Of a stretch of DNA of 64,000 nucleotides, positions 41,883-51,605 are shown in pieces. The stretch is from Methanoculleus sediminis. Its GTDB lineage: Archaea > Halobacteriota > Methanomicrobia > Methanomicrobiales > Methanoculleaceae. The notes beneath the pieces were generated by a model, which made no database searches, had not been told where the DNA came from, and saw only the letters and a list, made by a program, of their open reading frames with translations. Location of the stretch: contig NZ_JXOJ01000003.1 in assembly GCF_001017125.1 (NCBI RefSeq), forward strand, positions 1 to 64,000, given 5' to 3'. The translations under genes were made by a program, and so were the position numbers. Positions within the stretch are counted from its first letter, which is position 1; each line of letters begins with the position of its first letter.

Positions 41883-44276
41883 TTACCAGACTTCGCGGCC
41901 CCCGGCGAAACGGGCGGTGAAGATCCTGCCCGGATCGTCCGTCTCTTCTACGTTGGGGATCTTCATACCCGCGAGACGCCCGAACCCCGCGGGCACGTAG
42001 AGGGTGAAGTCCAGGGGGGCCGCACCGTTTGAGGCGGCCTCGATGTATAGAGCGACGGCACGGGGGTCGGAGACCGCCTGATCGACGCTTCCGGTGTATC
42101 CGCCGTTGTTCAGGGTCTTATCGGCGTACCTGAACGCCGTCCCGTAAAGAGAACCGGGGCTGACCAGGTCGGGGGACATTCCGCCGTATACGAACCCGGA
42201 GAGCAGGTGCCGGGTCGCGAGGCTCCAGCCCGGCCACATGCCCTTCCCCCACTTCATCCCCGGCACGAAGGGGTCGTCGCTCACCGTCCCGGCCTTCGAC
42301 ATCTCGTAGGCCCTCGTCGCGATCCAGACCAGCATATACTCGCGTGCGAAATCGTGGCCCCGGGGGTTCCATCGCGGATCGGTATGCTTCAGGGAGTAGT
42401 TCGCCGTCCGGTAGAAATCCCCTTCGAGCATACCGTAATCCCCGGCCATCTGGAGGTCCAGCGCATGGGACAGGATGCTGAACCCCGGCGTCCAGAATCC
42501 CTTTCGTCCGTTCTCGTCGTAATCGATGACGCCGTCGCGGTTCTCATCGAACCCCTCCATGAACTGCCCGACGAGCGAGGAGCCGGTCAGGCGATCGTGC
42601 GCCTCTGCGTAGCTCAGGAGCGTCTTCTGCATGTCCCAAAGCATGCAGGAGGGGTTGTAGTACATCGTCGTTGTCATGAGTTCGACGAAGGCCGCGCCCT
42701 CGATCCTCCCCGGGTGGCCGGCGAGCGACGCGAGCGGCGTCCCGGTGGTGCCGTCCCACCCGGTGACGTAGTACTGCTGCCGGCCCACCCCCCGCTCTTC
42801 GGCATACCGGTAGAGGTTGTACCGGAAAAGGGGCGAGTCGAGCCCTTCTGCGGTCACGATATTCTGCCCTTCGATGGCCGCCACCGGAACGTGACGGACG
42901 AACTCCGTGACCCAGCCGTTCTCTTCTTTGAGCCTCAGCCCTTCGGCCATGGGAACGGTCTTGAAGCAGTACCGCGAGCAGAGATGATCCATCGCAACAC
43001 AGTCGAGAGACGCCCAGATGTAGCCCTCGGGGATTCTGACGGCGATGCCCTCGGGGTTGTGGTTGAGGTTGATCATGTCGATAGCATCGGAGACGTGCAC
43101 CATGAAGACCCCCTGGTTCTGCACCGCCCTGATGACGTCGGCCTGGGTTCCCGGCATCCCTGCGGTCTTCGTCGCGGCGTATGCTCCGTTCCCGTCCTTC
43201 ACCGGCAGGTTGGCGGCGGTATCCATCTCGACGACCCAGGGCATATGCGGCAGTTTCGCCTTGAAACTCGGCGTCGCGGAGGGGGGCAGCGCGTACTTCC
43301 ACGAGGTCCGCCCGTGGGATGCGCCCGAGGGGCACTGCGTCGGGTAAAGGCCGATACCCAGGTTCTTTATCGCGTTGGTGATGAGGTCCTGGGCGTGGAT
43401 CTTCAGTTTCGGGACGTTGACCAGGACGCAGCCGGGATAGTCCCCGCGATCGTCGGCGTCGCCGCCCACGATCGCCTTATGGAGGGTGATCTCCGGGAAG
43501 TTCGCCCCTCCGGGAACGCCGACCGTCCTCCCCCGCGACGGGTCGTCGCCGAGCTTGTTCAGGTCGTAAACCATCAGCCGGTCCCCCGCCCTGCCCGGCG
43601 GGAGGTACCTGCCGGCCACGCTCTCCTCGTACCCTCTCATGGGGTCGTCGGTATGGGAGGGAGGGTGGCGATCCGCGAGGTAGCGGCGAACGAAGTAGAA
43701 GCCCCAGCCGCCGTAGAAGTCCCCGCTCCGCCCCTCGAAGATCGCCTCGGAGGTGATGGTCCGCCCGGCCTGCCGGCTGAAGGCGCTCTCGAGGAGAAGC
43801 GAAGATGTCGACGCTTCCCCGAGAGCCATCCGGTGGTAGTCGATGCCGAGGTTGTCGTGGAACCACCGCATCAGGGCGGCTATCACCGACCAGTCGGTGC
43901 AGACGGGGGCGCCGAGGTCTTCACCGTGCGTCCCGGGATCGATCACCTGCGGTCCGACCAGGTTGGGCTTGAAGAGGAGTTTCTTGCCGGATCGCACCTG
44001 CGACTCTACCCCGGCGATGAAACCGGTCTCCCGGTCGAGGCTGTCCAGGGCGTAACCGATATGCGTGTAGATGTAGTCGATCTTCTCCGTAATCTCCGCC
44101 CAGGCGGCGGTGTCATCATCATCGATGACTTTTTGGAGCAGCGCGGGGATGCCGGCATAGGCCCGCGAAGCGTCCATCCTGGCTCCGCATACGGGAGATC
44201 CCTCCGCGTCGGTAGGTCTCTTCCCGATATCCGTCTCCACCAGGGCCCCTTTTACATACTGTTCGGTTGCAGTCAT
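41883..44276 (-). CDS. DUF362 domain protein with an EF-hand-like loop
   Basis: The 797-residue protein has no signal peptide. The DUF362 core contains KKLLFKPNLVGPQVIDPGTH (about residues 85-105), YPGCVLVNVPKLKIHAQDLI and ITNAIKNLGIG, the conserved elements of this Fe-S-associated family of unknown activity. Near residue 595 DENRDGVIDYDENG matches the EF-hand calcium loop. Ferredoxin Cys clusters common in DUF362 proteins are absent. The start is set at ATG 44276; TTG 44306 is possible. Its large size and lack of an operon partner are unusual. Function is unknown. Confidence 0.75.
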   Translation of the reverse strand: MTATEQYVKGALVETDIGKRPTDAEGSPVCGARMDASRAYAGIPALLQKVIDDDDTAAWAEITEKIDYIYTHIGYALDSLDRETGFIAGVESQVRSGKKLLFKPNLVGPQVIDPGTHGEDLGAPVCTDWSVIAALMRWFHDNLGIDYHRMALGEASTSSLLLESAFSRQAGRTITSEAIFEGRSGDFYGGWGFYFVRRYLADRHPPSHTDDPMRGYEESVAGRYLPPGRAGDRLMVYDLNKLGDDPSRGRTVGVPGGANFPEITLHKAIVGGDADDRGDYPGCVLVNVPKLKIHAQDLITNAIKNLGIGLYPTQCPSGASHGRTSWKYALPPSATPSFKAKLPHMPWVVEMDTAANLPVKDGNGAYAATKTAGMPGTQADVIRAVQNQGVFMVHVSDAIDMINLNHNPEGIAVRIPEGYIWASLDCVAMDHLCSRYCFKTVPMAEGLRLKEENGWVTEFVRHVPVAAIEGQNIVTAEGLDSPLFRYNLYRYAEERGVGRQQYYVTGWDGTTGTPLASLAGHPGRIEGAAFVELMTTTMYYNPSCMLWDMQKTLLSYAEAHDRLTGSSLVGQFMEGFDENRDGVIDYDENGRKGFWTPGFSILSHALDLQMAGDYGMLEGDFYRTANYSLKHTDPRWNPRGHDFAREYMLVWIATRAYEMSKAGTVSDDPFVPGMKWGKGMWPGWSLATRHLLSGFVYGGMSPDLVSPGSLYGTAFRYADKTLNNGGYTGSVDQAVSDPRAVALYIEAASNGAAPLDFTLYVPAGFGRLAGMKIPNVEETDDPGRIFTARFAGGREVW

Positions 44277-44518
44277 GGTATCGCCAACTTCGGCAGGGGC
44301 ACTCAAATTATTCTCAATATCGCCCGGATACTGGCTCTTCCGGGGTTCAACCCGGTCTGCGGCGCATTAAGCCGTCTTTGATCTGCCCGGATAATTTCAA
44401 TATCCACATCAGGCTTATACTTTCTGCTTTTCTCCCTCCATTAATCACGGCGATAACGCGAACCGGGACGTTTCGGGAGGGCCTTTTGGGAAAAAAGGGT
44501 GTCGTAACCCCGGTTTCT

Positions 44519-45127
44519 TCACCCCAGCTTCAGAAGGATGGATGCCAGGACGAAGAGGAGCAGGCCGTTGATCACGACGATTCCCGCAATGATCATGCCC
44601 GGGACGAGGCCCGGCAGCAGCATGCTGATACCGAACGCGATCGCCACGACGTTTAAGACCGTCAGGGTGACCAGGAGCCGTTTGAGGATGGGCGGGAGAG
44701 AAGCCGCCGGTTCGGCGGCACCCTGCAGCATCGGGAGGAACCGCTTCGTAAGGAGTATCGCTCCCCCGGCGATGTTGAGGGTCGCAAGAAGGAGCTGGAT
44801 CACGCCGGTCAGGATGCCCGGAACGATGCAGGAGAAGATCCCCATGGCGGCGAAGACGATCCCGATGACGATCAGCAGCCACGAACGTCTGTACTGGCCC
44901 ATCGGGGTCTCCCCCAGGGCCAGCATCTGGATGGCCATGATGACGAGCAGCAGGCCGAGCTGGCCGTCCGGGGAGAACGGGAGCGTCCCCAGGTTCACCG
45001 GAACGAGCAGCAGCCCGAGGAGCACCAGCAGCACTCCGACCGGGATGACCAGGGCAATCGAGAGGGGGAGGGAGGCCTCCCTGAAGAATCCGAACCCGTC
45101 TTTTGCGTGAAGGTCGTCTGTTGTCAT
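44519..45127 (-). CDS. six-helix membrane protein, paralogue of the next gene
   Basis: The 202-residue protein has about six hydrophobic helices (SIALVIPVGVLLVLLGLLLV, LGLLLVIMAIQMLALG, WLLIVIGIVFAAMGIFSCIV and three more). The internal motif GETPMGQYRRSWLLIVIG matches GKTPFGDLRRSWAAILIG in the neighbouring protein, so they are tandem duplicates. The ATG overlaps the neighbour's stop (ATGA), which fixes the start and implies a heteromeric complex or coupled function. Family unknown, not a recognised transporter. Confidence 0.8.
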   Translation of the reverse strand: MTTDDLHAKDGFGFFREASLPLSIALVIPVGVLLVLLGLLLVPVNLGTLPFSPDGQLGLLLVIMAIQMLALGETPMGQYRRSWLLIVIGIVFAAMGIFSCIVPGILTGVIQLLLATLNIAGGAILLTKRFLPMLQGAAEPAASLPPILKRLLVTLTVLNVVAIAFGISMLLPGLVPGMIIAGIVVINGLLLFVLASILLKLG

Positions 45128-45759
45128 GCCGGGTTTTCTCCGGGAGGATACGTCCGGGCAGCCTTCTGGATGCCCCAGGAGAGGTAGAAGAAGCCGATGC
45201 CGTAGACGATGAGGAGGACTGCAGTCTGTGGGTCGGTCGTGATCCCGGGAAGGAGCGTGACGAGACCGAGGATTATCGAGAACACGTATACGATGATGCA
45301 GGCGATCGTCAGGTGCCGGAGTACGCCGGGGATCTTCAGCCACAGCCGGGCCTTATCTTCGGAGAGGAACAACTGCGCGAGAAGAGCGATCCCCCCGGCA
45401 AAGAGGAGTAATCCGACGAGGATGCGGACCGGTTCGGCCAGCAGTCCGGGAATGAAGCAGGCGGCCATCCCGATAACCGCAGTGCACACCCCGATGAGTA
45501 TGGCCGCCCACGAGCGCCGGAGATCGCCGAACGGGGTCTTTCCCATCGTGATCACCTGAAACGAGATGATGACGAGGAAAAGCCCGTAGGTGCTGTCCGG
45601 GGCGTACGGGAGTTCGCCCGTATGAATTCTGAAGAGGACCAGGCCGAACAGGAGCATGAATACCCCGTAGACGAGCAGGATGACGACTTCGAGGGAAAGG
45701 TCGGACTCCGCTCTCGTAATCGCCCCGGTCTTTCCTTCCGGCTGGCTGATATGTCCCAT
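45124..45759 (-). CDS. six-helix membrane protein, first of the tandem pair
   Basis: The 211-residue protein has a short charged cytoplasmic start (GHISQPEGKTGAITRAESDL) and helices such as EVVILLVYGVFMLLFGLVLF and HLTIACIIVYVFSIILGLVT. It shares the layout and the GKTPFGDLRRSW loop with the following gene. AGGGAGGTAC just before the ATG is a good ribosome-binding site. A TATA-like TATAAATA lies on the minus strand about 90 bp upstream. Role unknown. Confidence 0.8.
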   Translation of the reverse strand: MGHISQPEGKTGAITRAESDLSLEVVILLVYGVFMLLFGLVLFRIHTGELPYAPDSTYGLFLVIISFQVITMGKTPFGDLRRSWAAILIGVCTAVIGMAACFIPGLLAEPVRILVGLLLFAGGIALLAQLFLSEDKARLWLKIPGVLRHLTIACIIVYVFSIILGLVTLLPGITTDPQTAVLLIVYGIGFFYLSWGIQKAARTYPPGENPA

Positions 45760-46094
45760 AATTGTACCTCCCTGGTTCTATCCAGCGACAGATGGCTAAA
45801 TAGCGTTAATCGGGTAAATACTCTGATCTGCATTCGGCATTTATTTATAGATATGTATTTCCGCTCCCGTTGAGCCTCTGTCGCATTGCAGGCGCGACTC
45901 GCCCCCGATCTGCGTTCTCTTCTCTCTGTTATAGTATTACGCCGATTCGGCAGCCCCATTTCAAATCATGAAAATTTTCCGCATTTCGGGTTATAACGAT
46001 GTAAAAACACGCATTTTCCAGATCAGGCGCAGGAGGAACAAGATTCAAAAGGTATATGCCTAATGGGATAGCATGCAATTGATTGGAGAACGTT
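45760..46094. promoter_or_regulatory. AT-rich divergent promoter region
   Basis: This 335-bp gap is AT-rich against its surroundings. TATAAATA near 45845-45853 on the minus strand fits the membrane-protein pair. On the plus strand GGTATATGCC (about 46050) lies about 40 bp before the decarboxylase-like ATG, and GGAG is 7 bases before that ATG. No small gene was found. Confidence 0.5.
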
Positions 46095-46889
46095 ATGTTC
46101 CGACCGCAAGACGATTTTACATACCTGATGCCGGTCCATTTCGGGGGCGGCAAATTCGACCCGGAAACCCTGGTCACGCAGAAGGCAACCGGCCTCTCCG
46201 TCAGTTACGAAACCGAGAGAGACCTTCTTGAGAACTACATTCCGGAGGGATTCGAACTCCTGGCCCCCGAGGTGCAGGTCGCGTTCAACAAATTCACCGA
46301 GATCAACTGGATGCACGGCGGCCAGTACAACCTGATCAACGTGGCGGCGCCGGTCCGGTTCCACGGCAAGAAGGACGAGCTCGACGGCGCCTACACGCTG
46401 GTGGTCTGGGAGAACAAGACCGCACCCATCCTCGGCGGGCGGGAGCAGACCGGCATCCCGAAGATCTATGCGGATATCGAAGACCTGCACATCGTCCGGC
46501 CCAACTACGCCACGACCGTCAGCTACGAGGGGAACACCTTCCTCAACATGGACTTCGAGGCCACGGGATCGATAACCGGGCGGGATCTCGATGCCCTGAA
46601 GTCGCAGTTCCTCACCATGAACACCCTCGGGTGGCGGTACATCCCGAAAGTCGGCGCTCCGGGAGCGGAACTCTCCCAGTTCGTCCTCTACCCCCAGGGC
46701 ATGGAGGTGGAGACGGCGCAGGTCGGAAAAGGCAGCCTGAAGTGGACCGAGCTGACTCCGATGCAGAGTCCGGCCCAGTACTACATCGTCAACAGCCTCG
46801 CGGCCCTGCCGATAAAACGGGTGACGCAGTCGGTAATGGTCGAGGGAAGGGCCATCCTCCGTGCGATGGGCGCAAGGGTCATCGAATAA
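46095..46889 (+). CDS. acetoacetate decarboxylase-family protein
   Basis: The 264-residue protein has the ADC fold: a [20 protein letters not shown] segment, [15 protein letters not shown] strand and [16 protein letters not shown], where the Lys of GIPK matches the Schiff-base Lys of acetoacetate decarboxylase (about residue 131). Many ADC-like relatives act on other beta-keto or enol substrates. The stop is followed after 15 bp by the SDR gene, so the two are probably one operon and may process the same carbonyl compound. The ATG is preferred over the in-frame TTG 46083 because GGAG is correctly spaced. Confidence 0.85.
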   Translation: MFRPQDDFTYLMPVHFGGGKFDPETLVTQKATGLSVSYETERDLLENYIPEGFELLAPEVQVAFNKFTEINWMHGGQYNLINVAAPVRFHGKKDELDGAYTLVVWENKTAPILGGREQTGIPKIYADIEDLHIVRPNYATTVSYEGNTFLNMDFEATGSITGRDLDALKSQFLTMNTLGWRYIPKVGAPGAELSQFVLYPQGMEVETAQVGKGSLKWTELTPMQSPAQYYIVNSLAALPIKRVTQSVMVEGRAILRAMGARVIE

Positions 46890-46904
46890 GGGCAGGTAGG
46901 GATT

Positions 46905-47735
46905 ATGGTCGATTACTATACGGGCAAAGTCTGCCTCGTCACCGGCGCGAACTCCGGGATCGGGTATGCGATCAGCGAAGAACTCTTAAAGAGGGGAGCA
47001 ACCGTCTACATGGCCGGCCGCAGCCGGGAGAAGGTTGCCGAGGCCGTCGCCCGGCTCTCCGCATACGGGGATCGGGCACGCCCGCTCGTTATGGACGTGA
47101 CGAAGCAGGAGCAGGTGCAGAAGGGTATCGAGGATACGGCAGCGGAGGCGGGCAGGCTGGACTTCCTCTTCAACAACGCGGGCGTCGGGGGAACCATCCC
47201 GTTCGAGATGGCCACCCTCGACGACTGGAAGGCGATCATCGACACCAACATCTGGAGCGTCGTCTACGGTGTCCATGCCGCCGTGCCGATCATGCTCAAA
47301 CAGGGGTTCGGGCATGTCGTGAACACCAGTTCGATAGCGGGCATCGTCCCGCCCCCGTTCCAGGCGCTCTACTCCCTGACGAAGTACGGCGTCACCGGCC
47401 TCACCGAGTGCCTGAAGTACGAGTATGCGGAGAAGGGACTCTACTTCTCGACGATCTGCCCGGCAAATATCGCGACCCCGATCTTCAACAAGGGTATCGA
47501 CGGGCAGGCCCGCGGCGAACTGCGGATCCCCGACGACGCGTATCCCGCCGATAAAGCGGCGTCGCTCATCCTTGATAGGGTCGCGGAGCACAGGGGGATC
47601 ATCGTCGTGCCCGAAGAACCCTACACCGACCTCTGGAAGGGGTACATCCTCGGCACCCCGGAGGTGGAGGAGCGGCTATCGCAGATGGCACGCGAGCGGC
47701 GGGAAGCCTTCGAGAAGGGCGGGACGTACTTCTGA
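46905..47735 (+). CDS. short-chain dehydrogenase/reductase
   Basis: The 276-residue NAD(P)-dependent oxidoreductase has the TGANSGIGYAISEEL cofactor motif (residues 12-26), an Arg in AGRSREK after strand 2 that favours NADP, NNAG (about 88), and the catalytic Ser in VNTSSIAGIV and Tyr-x3-Lys in YSLTKYG (about 158-162). It is a classical SDR. With the decarboxylase-like gene just upstream, the likely substrate is a ketone or beta-keto compound. This is an inference. Confidence 0.9.
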   Translation: MVDYYTGKVCLVTGANSGIGYAISEELLKRGATVYMAGRSREKVAEAVARLSAYGDRARPLVMDVTKQEQVQKGIEDTAAEAGRLDFLFNNAGVGGTIPFEMATLDDWKAIIDTNIWSVVYGVHAAVPIMLKQGFGHVVNTSSIAGIVPPPFQALYSLTKYGVTGLTECLKYEYAEKGLYFSTICPANIATPIFNKGIDGQARGELRIPDDAYPADKAASLILDRVAEHRGIIVVPEEPYTDLWKGYILGTPEVEERLSQMARERREAFEKGGTYF

Positions 47736-47858
47736 TCCTCTCTTTTTGCCCCGGGTCCTGGTACCGGCCGGGTACCTTTAAGTAATTCTATCCGATCCAT
47801 CCTCGATAGAGGTGAGATTATCAATCGCGAAAAGCCCGGAACGGCTGCTCCGGAACGC

Positions 47859-49052
47859 GTGGGTCTTGAGCCGGTCGCCGATGGATTCACCATGCCCGTT
47901 GCGCTCGCGTCTCCCGGCGACGGGACCGGACGCCTCTTCGTCGCGGACCTCCCCGGCACCGTCCGGGTCATCGGCGCCAGTGAGCCGTTCCTCGATATCA
48001 CCGACCGGGTCGTCGACCTCCGCACCGGCTACGACGAACGCGGGCTCCTCGGTCTCGCGTTTCACCCGCGGTTCGCGGAGAACGGCAGGTTCTTCGTCTA
48101 CTACAGCGCCCCGCTCCGGGCCGGGGCGCCGGAGGGCTGGGACCATACGAGCCGGATATCGGAGTTTGCCGTCTCCACCCCCGACCGGGCGGATCCCGGT
48201 TCGGAGCGGGTGATCCTGGAGGTCGACCAGCCGCAGGCGAACCATAACGGCGGCTCGATCGCTTTCGGCCCCGACGGCTGTCTCTACATCCCGCTCGGCG
48301 ACGGCGGCGGCGCCCGCGACGTCGGAAGAGGCCACCCGCCGGGGGGAAACGGGCAGGATATCACCACGCTGCTCGGGAGCATCCTGCGGATCGACGTCGA
48401 CGGCCCCGGGCCCTACGGGATCCCGGAAGACAACCCCTTCGTCGGAAGAGAGGGGCGGGACGAGATCTACGCCTACGGGCTCCGCAACCCGTGGCGGACG
48501 GCCTTCGATGCCGGAGGCGGGCACCGCCTCTTCGCCGCCGACGCCGGGCAGTACCTCTGGGAGTCGGTGAAGATCATCGTCCCGGGCGGCAACCACGGCT
48601 GGAACCTCCGGGAGGGCAACCACGCCTTCGACCCCGAAAACCCCCGCGAGTCGCCGCAGGACGTGCCCCGAACCGGCCGGCGCGGCGAGCCCCTGGTCGA
48701 CGCGATCGTCGAGTACCCGAACGCCGGCCAGCCCGGCGGGATCGGGCAGGTCGTCATCGGCGGCTACGTTTACCGCGGCAGCGCAATTCCCGGTCTTTTC
48801 GGGCGCTACGTCTTTGCAGAGTGGAACCGGGCGGGTGCCGACGGCGACGGGATCATCTTCGCCGCGACACCGCCCGGGACCCCCGGGGGGATGTGGGAAT
48901 TTGCCGGGGTCGAGGTGGCCGGAAGCCGGACAGTCGGGTCTTACGTCCTCGCGTTCGGAGAGGACGCGGAGCACGAACTCTACGTCCTGACCTCGAAGAG
49001 CCGGGGGCCGGCCGGGAAGACGGGGCGCGTCCACCGAATCGTTCCGTCCTGA
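47859..49052 (+). CDS. PQQ-dependent sugar dehydrogenase-like (GSDH/sorbosone) beta-propeller
   Basis: The 397-residue six-blade beta-propeller has the family blocks GLLGLAFHPRFAENGRFFVY, NHNGGSIAFGPDGCLYIPLG (about 128-147) and YAYGLRNPWRTAFD (about 205). The soluble-glucose-dehydrogenase His, Gln and Asn/Asp positions around NHNGG are kept. No export signal is visible, although such proteins are normally extracytoplasmic. GTG 47859 has no ribosome-binding site, while GAGGTGAG lies about 45 bp upstream in frame with ATT/ATC codons, so the real start may be non-standard or the 5' end damaged. Physiological PQQ use in a methanogen is doubtful. Confidence 0.8.
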   Translation: MGLEPVADGFTMPVALASPGDGTGRLFVADLPGTVRVIGASEPFLDITDRVVDLRTGYDERGLLGLAFHPRFAENGRFFVYYSAPLRAGAPEGWDHTSRISEFAVSTPDRADPGSERVILEVDQPQANHNGGSIAFGPDGCLYIPLGDGGGARDVGRGHPPGGNGQDITTLLGSILRIDVDGPGPYGIPEDNPFVGREGRDEIYAYGLRNPWRTAFDAGGGHRLFAADAGQYLWESVKIIVPGGNHGWNLREGNHAFDPENPRESPQDVPRTGRRGEPLVDAIVEYPNAGQPGGIGQVVIGGYVYRGSAIPGLFGRYVFAEWNRAGADGDGIIFAATPPGTPGGMWEFAGVEVAGSRTVGSYVLAFGEDAEHELYVLTSKSRGPAGKTGRVHRIVPS

Positions 49053-49056
49053 ACAC

Positions 49057-49530
49057 CTACTTTGCGAGATCCTCCCGGACAGCCCGCATCGTCGCCTCGA
49101 AGTCCCGCATGCGGGCGAAGTCCGGCGTAGTGAAGACCAGGCGGTAGCCGTCGGGGTCGCGCACCACGACGTCGCGGGTGTTCCAGGGCCGGTCGACCGG
49201 GCCTTCGATGACGGCCCCGGCATCTGCTATCCGTTCGGCAAAGGCGTTAAGTTCGGGGATCCGGTCGACCGCCCCGGCGGAGAACGCGAGCGTGACGGCG
49301 ACGCCGGAGCACGGTTCGGTGCGATCGTCACGGCGGGGCACGAGGAGGATATCCTGGTGCTTCAGCCGCCGGAGATGCGCGAGGTGCGTTCGCCCCCCGG
49401 GGTCCTGCATCCGGTAGACGAGGGAGAATCCGAGAATCCGGGTGTACCACTCCACGGACGCCTCGATATCCCGGACCTCGAAGGTGGGAAAGAGCATCAT
49501 CGGGTAGATCTCGTGCTCGGTCGGTTCCAT
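49057..49530 (-). CDS. VOC-family (glyoxalase-like) protein
   Basis: The 157-residue protein has two VOC half-domains: FPTFEVRDIEASVEWYTRIL opens the first and AERIADAGAVIEGPVDRPWN, then RDVVVRDPDGYRLVF, closes the second. The final RDPDGYRLVF contains the usual metal-ligand region. The start is at ATG 49530 because the frame upstream is not conserved-looking; it lies over 50 bp from the next gene. Substrate unknown; bleomycin-resistance-like and glyoxalase-like roles both fit. Confidence 0.85.
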   Translation of the reverse strand: MEPTEHEIYPMMLFPTFEVRDIEASVEWYTRILGFSLVYRMQDPGGRTHLAHLRRLKHQDILLVPRRDDRTEPCSGVAVTLAFSAGAVDRIPELNAFAERIADAGAVIEGPVDRPWNTRDVVVRDPDGYRLVFTTPDFARMRDFEATMRAVREDLAK

Positions 49531-49586
49531 GTGGTTTCTCTCTGTTTTCAAAAGACATCTGGTTATCGAACCGTTCCCGGCAGGCT

Positions 49587-50207
49587 CTACGGATCCGTCG
49601 TTGTATCGCAGACCATGGTCAGGACGCCGAGAGTCCGATGCGGCACCCACGCCCTGTGGATGGATACGATGCGAAACCCTGCTCTCTCATACAGTCGCAC
49701 CGCTGCCGGATTGGGGGCGATGACGTTCAGGGTTATCGTTTTGCCCCCGCGGGACCGGACCTTCCGGACGGCGTCTTCGAGCAGAGCCGTGCCGATCCCG
49801 CTGCCCCGCTCTGTCGAAACGACCGAGAGGCTTGAGATGTAGTATCCGGGTTCCGGCTCTTTCATCAGGTAGTCCGGCGCGAAGATCAGCCACTCGGCGA
49901 GAAGGAACCTGACGGCGGTGGCGAGGCCGGCCGCACGGGCGACGGCGAACAACTCCTCCCGGAGTCCGGGAGCATCCGGGGTCTGCATGACCAGGACACC
50001 GACGACCCTGCCTGCCCGGACGGCGCAGGCGATGTTCTCGCGCCCGAAGGCGTTGCCGCCCGCCAGGACCAGTTTTGCAATTTTTCGGAGGGCTGGTGTG
50101 CGATCTCTGCCGAAGACGAGGGGGAAATACACCGGCCCGGTATCGTAGATGAGGGCGGCAACCTCTCGAATGGAGTGCTTTTCCGGGCTGAATGGTTCGA
50201 GGATCAT
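49587..50207 (-). CDS. GNAT-family N-acetyltransferase
   Basis: The 206-residue protein has the acetyl-CoA loop SVVSTERGSGIGTALLEDAV (about residues 128-147) and the C-terminal motif NPAAVRLYERAGFRIV. The N-terminal half has FGRENIACAVRAGRVVGVLV. It resembles ribosomal-protein or small-molecule acetyltransferases; no specific substrate. It is a plain single-domain enzyme with normal composition. Confidence 0.88.
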   Translation of the reverse strand: MILEPFSPEKHSIREVAALIYDTGPVYFPLVFGRDRTPALRKIAKLVLAGGNAFGRENIACAVRAGRVVGVLVMQTPDAPGLREELFAVARAAGLATAVRFLLAEWLIFAPDYLMKEPEPGYYISSLSVVSTERGSGIGTALLEDAVRKVRSRGGKTITLNVIAPNPAAVRLYERAGFRIVSIHRAWVPHRTLGVLTMVCDTTTDP

Positions 50208-50453
50208 CGATGGCGTTCCAGGTGCTCTCGTGGCGGAATCCGGTATGGATTTCGATGGAGGGGATGTATTCGAGCGGTCTCTCTGGGGGTATGGTATTGC
50301 GGGTCGCGATGACGGATAAGGGATGTCCGTGCGATGTATCTATATCACCTGCCCGAGCTGTTTTCCGCCGATTCGTGGAGATGCGTGATCACGCGGAGGA
50401 GTTGCTTTTCGACCGTTTTTATCATATGCCGGAGATTCCCGAAGCTGTGCGTT

Positions 50454-51605
50454 CTACTTGGGGAAGAGGACATCAACTGCAAGATATATCTTTTCAAAAA
50501 TCGCAATTATCGGAAGGATGAAAGAACTTATAAATTGAACGACAGTTTTTGGGTTGTACCCTTTACTCTGATAGTAAAGGGAGAGCAATCTTTCTCTCTC
50601 CGTGTACAGGGTGTCCAGTGAGATTTTTATTCGCGTGATTTCATGCTCGATATCGCTTTCATTTTCTTCCGATATAAGATCTAATAGTTTCCGGTGCTGA
50701 CGACCGTATTTCTCATTGATTCGCTCAATCTGATCTTCGAGGTGTCCCCTCAAAATTTTCCTGATACTTCCTATGCTGGAAATAACGTAGTAAAAACTCA
50801 GAGCATAGAGCGCCAGTAAAATATAGGTCTCGTACAATATGCTGAACGGGTTGACGTATGAGAGAACCAGGAACGCTATTACAATGGAATACGTCACATG
50901 GGATGTCACGATATAATTCCTCAACTGCTGCAACCCCCCGAGCCTGTCGATACACAATATATCCAGGGCTAGAGAGCGACGATACTCCGTGTTGCTGAGC
51001 GTCATGAGAGTCCGGACAGTATTCAGTAAAATCCAGACCATTGTCGCCAGTAAAAAGATATTGATGAAAGAAACCGCTTGATTGACGAAGTCGAGAATAG
51101 CACTCCAGATCGTTGGCTCCTGTAGATAAAACAGATGAGTGAGGCCTTGCAGCAATTCGACACCTTTGATCAGGATAAATAAAGCCATAAACGGCACAAC
51201 CGTCATGAGATAGCCTTTTGCAGACCCAACCCCTTCCTTAAATGTTGAGCGGATATGACCCGGATCGCAACTGTTTTGAGAAGCAACTACGACCTTTGAG
51301 AACGCATGCTCCGCTCTGCTAAGGATATAGTTAATACCAAAGATCTGAAAGCCGACCAGAATACTCATTGAGAAGAGCTCTGTGAGAGTCCACGGGTTTA
51401 AAGGGAACCATTTTACATTTACGCTCAGAATCAAGAAGATTATGGCGAGAGCACCCGACACCGATACCGATAATACGGGATAGGAGAGAGAACTCCGACA
51501 GAAGATCCTTTCGATCCAGTTCTCATATTCTCTTCCGGTCATTTCGCTACCGCTGTTTGCTTTCAAGTGCGGGATCCACAAAAATTTGTATGGTATGTCC
51601 CTCAA
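50454..51605 (-). CDS. multi-helix membrane protein with cytoplasmic coiled coil
   Basis: The 383-residue protein has about seven hydrophobic segments (YPVLSVSVSGALAIIFLILS, TELFSMSILVGFQIFGINYI, YLMTVVPFMALFILIKGVEL and others), and a charged helical part at about 285-345 (RGHLEDQIERINEKYGRQHR and IEHEITRIKISLDTLYTERE) that looks like a coiled coil, before a final hydrophobic stretch. The family is unknown. The gene overlaps the PEGA gene's stop by 4 bp, so a secreted PEGA-propeller protein and this membrane protein are made together. Composition is more AT-rich than the neighbours. Confidence 0.75.
   Translation of the reverse strand: MRDIPYKFLWIPHLKANSGSEMTGREYENWIERIFCRSSLSYPVLSVSVSGALAIIFLILSVNVKWFPLNPWTLTELFSMSILVGFQIFGINYILSRAEHAFSKVVVASQNSCDPGHIRSTFKEGVGSAKGYLMTVVPFMALFILIKGVELLQGLTHLFYLQEPTIWSAILDFVNQAVSFINIFLLATMVWILLNTVRTLMTLSNTEYRRSLALDILCIDRLGGLQQLRNYIVTSHVTYSIVIAFLVLSYVNPFSILYETYILLALYALSFYYVISSIGSIRKILRGHLEDQIERINEKYGRQHRKLLDLISEENESDIEHEITRIKISLDTLYTERERLLSLYYQSKGYNPKTVVQFISSFILPIIAIFEKIYLAVDVLFPK

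Noticed and set aside
42207-44381. 724-codon plus-strand frame
   Set aside because: It is antisense to the DUF362 gene, which has clear conserved motifs; the frame is low-complexity shadow.
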